Positions 61,077 to 64,000 of a stretch of 64,000 bases of DNA are shown piece after piece. Source of the stretch: Rhabditoides inermis (Eukaryota > Nematoda > Chromadorea > Rhabditida > Rhabditidae); the NCBI GenBank assembly GCA_963966185.1, contig CAWZYM010000244.1:62001-126000 (forward strand), written 5' to 3'. The position numbers and the translations under genes were made by a program. The notes beneath the pieces are model-generated. The model worked only from the letters and a program-made list of their open reading frames with translations, had not been told where the DNA came from and did no database searches. Every line of letters begins with the position of its first letter. Position 1 is the stretch's first letter.

Positions 61077-61600
61077 GTTAGTCGTGTGTTACAATGGGTG
61101 CATCTGAAACACATGCGGGTTATTTATAGGGGCTCGAGGGGCAGGCATCGCGAAGCAGCCAGTGTGACGTCATAGCGCGGTGGCGGAAACGTAATGTGAA
61201 TAATAGAGTGGCGGTCTTGTGAGAGAGCGAAAGAAAAGCGATAAGATTGCAGCGTGACGTCTGTTGTGAAATTTCAATCAGTCAGAAATCAGCTGATTCT
61301 AATGAGAGAGCTCTGATTGTTGTCCTAGGAAATAAAATGTAAAGAAGAAAAGGTCGGGACAGGCGGGTGTGCCAGCCGGCTGGTGGGTGGTGCGCAATAG
61401 AAATCAATTTTAATTCAGATGGTGCAGTGCACACTTGAGCCTAGATGAGATGAAGGCGCGGCGGAAATGAAACACATATGAAACTGATAGCATCCAATAA
61501 ACAAAGGGAGGGTGATAAAAGGAGCCGCTCGATTTGAGCAGCAGAAAGTGGTGGTGGTGAGGGTGAGAGGAGAGAGAGGTCACTGCCTCTCTGCCGTGCC
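61077..61600. promoter_or_regulatory. Shared upstream region of copine and Ras (head-to-head genes)
   Basis: The copine start codon (61076, minus) and the Ras 5' exon (ending 61761, plus) face away from each other. Two GTGACGTC-type stretches (61159-61172 and 61253-61262) resemble CRE half-sites. No TATA box is evident. A shared promoter is inference from layout. Confidence 0.4.
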
Positions 61601-61761
61601 TGTATCTTTTCCCGCGCGGCGCGGTCGCGTCGCGGCTCTTCAATTCCGGTATCATCTCGACGGCTCACATTGCGCTATTGTTTTCCATCCCCAATTCTTC
61701 GTTTTAGTTGTTTTTCAGTGTCTGTATAGACTTCTATAACATCGTATGCTGTGTGTATAAG
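61601..61761 (+). other. Putative 5' non-coding exon of the Ras gene
   Basis: Ends with the strong donor ATAAG|GTAAGC at 61761; the matching acceptor TTGCAG is at 62288, nine bases before the Ras ATG. The transcription start is not known. The intron 61762-62288 holds nothing else recognised. Confidence 0.55.
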
Positions 61762-62267
61762 GTAAGCACTAATTTTGGCGTTATTTTTAATCCATTTCGC
61801 ACTCGTTTAAACTAGTTTTCATAAACAACTCCATTACGTTTCGAAATTGTTCGGTTATTCGTACCGGTTGCACATTGTATTAAGTATGTGACTGGGGTAT
61901 GGTTCCACTCACTGGCAACTATTGATTTGTATGAGGTTTTCAGAGTTGCAGATTGGTTTGTCAAACCCAACTACTTGACAATACTCGATCAGCACCGCCC
62001 GCAACTTTTAGCAAACCAAACGGCGTCGCCGCATCTTGTGCCCGCGTTGCTTTCTCCGTACAGTGTAACACATTTTGGATGGAGCGCTTTGAACGGGTGT
62101 GATCCGTGGTAGTGCTGCGGTGTATTGTGTAAGGAAGGCGTGCAGAAGCGGTGAGCGGAGACAGCGTTAACTATCAAACTGGTTTCTCCGCCTGATAACA
62201 TTGATTGCAGTTGCGCAATTTCAAAATGCTAATGATCGAATGGTTGTGGTATGGGTGTGACTGTTGA

Positions 62268-63606
<1,339 letters not shown>

Positions 63607-64000
63607 ATGGTGCAGATGGATCAGGAGCTGTCGGGAACGCGCGCCTCACTCCTGATCACTCCACTGCCACCCTACACCCCTTCCAGTCGGTATCACTACA
63701 CACCGTCTCCTGTGTATAACCCAGCTCATGTCTCTCTCTTCCCTGTTTTCACACACCTGCGAGATGATATTATATATGAGTGTTATAGCTGTTTATATGT
63801 TACAAATTGTCTATATGTTCTGATTGGCGCAGTGTGCTTGAGTTTCGCGCGCCTTTTTGTAGTGTTCTTTTGTTTTCCTTTCCGCCCTCGCCTCTGCACG
63901 ATTCCCCGCCCCATCCCTTTCACACCCTGTCGCCCTGTCCCCTGTCTATCAAGCTCCTCCCCTCTCCTTTCACCGAGAAGCACCGCTCTATGCACTGCAG
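63607..64000. other. Ras 3' flank
   Basis: Follows the Ras stop codon; likely 3' UTR, pyrimidine-rich toward the window end. No AATAAA was seen, so the poly(A) site may lie further on or use a variant. Confidence 0.5.

Overview
This is a window of animal nuclear DNA with compact, many-exon genes (introns often 40-60 bp, almost all GT-AG). The Ras protein carries Asp at position 11 and a switch region like nematode LET-60, and the window also holds CCM2/malcavernin, cGMP-dependent protein kinase, copine and PXMP4 homologues. That points to an invertebrate, possibly an ecdysozoan; I cannot name the species. (GA)n/(CT)n microsatellites are unusually common in introns and intergenic DNA.

Layout: a fold-back mobile element (1-546, reversed); PXMP4 (926-2500, -); cGMP-dependent protein kinase (3534-14911, -, first intron 5.2 kb); a CCM2-like gene (15546-25990, -) whose 7.1-kb intron holds a second fold-back copy and whose last intron, apparently GC-AG, holds a truncated U6-like sequence; a transposon graveyard (26.3-33.6 kb) with a TTAA-flanked inverted-repeat element, an element with a perfect 9-bp target duplication set into its edge, and a decayed LINE split by a third fold-back copy; a 28-exon minus-strand gene (34002-42743) with an unusual deubiquitinase architecture; a possible small plus-strand gene beginning at 43033 whose intron would be filled by about 60 copies of a 99/100-bp satellite plus a nearly intact LINE (43.5-54.6 kb); an unrecognised minus-strand gene (55885-57255); a 21-exon copine (57645-61076, -); and, head-to-head with it, a Ras gene (62298-63606, +).

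The most striking item is the gene at 34002-42743. One reading frame, in phase across 18 consecutive exons with good splice sites apart from two weaker junctions, carries a USP-type Cys box, then a complete-looking OTU core (Asp/Cys box and His box), then a USP-type His box with an FDD motif. An OTU protease is thus nested inside a USP domain. Upstream exons keep phase and may add a beta-propeller-like N-terminus, giving about 900 residues. I know of no described protein with this order.

All exon models come from reading splice signals and reading-frame phase by eye, together with remembered family motifs; no alignment or expression data were available.
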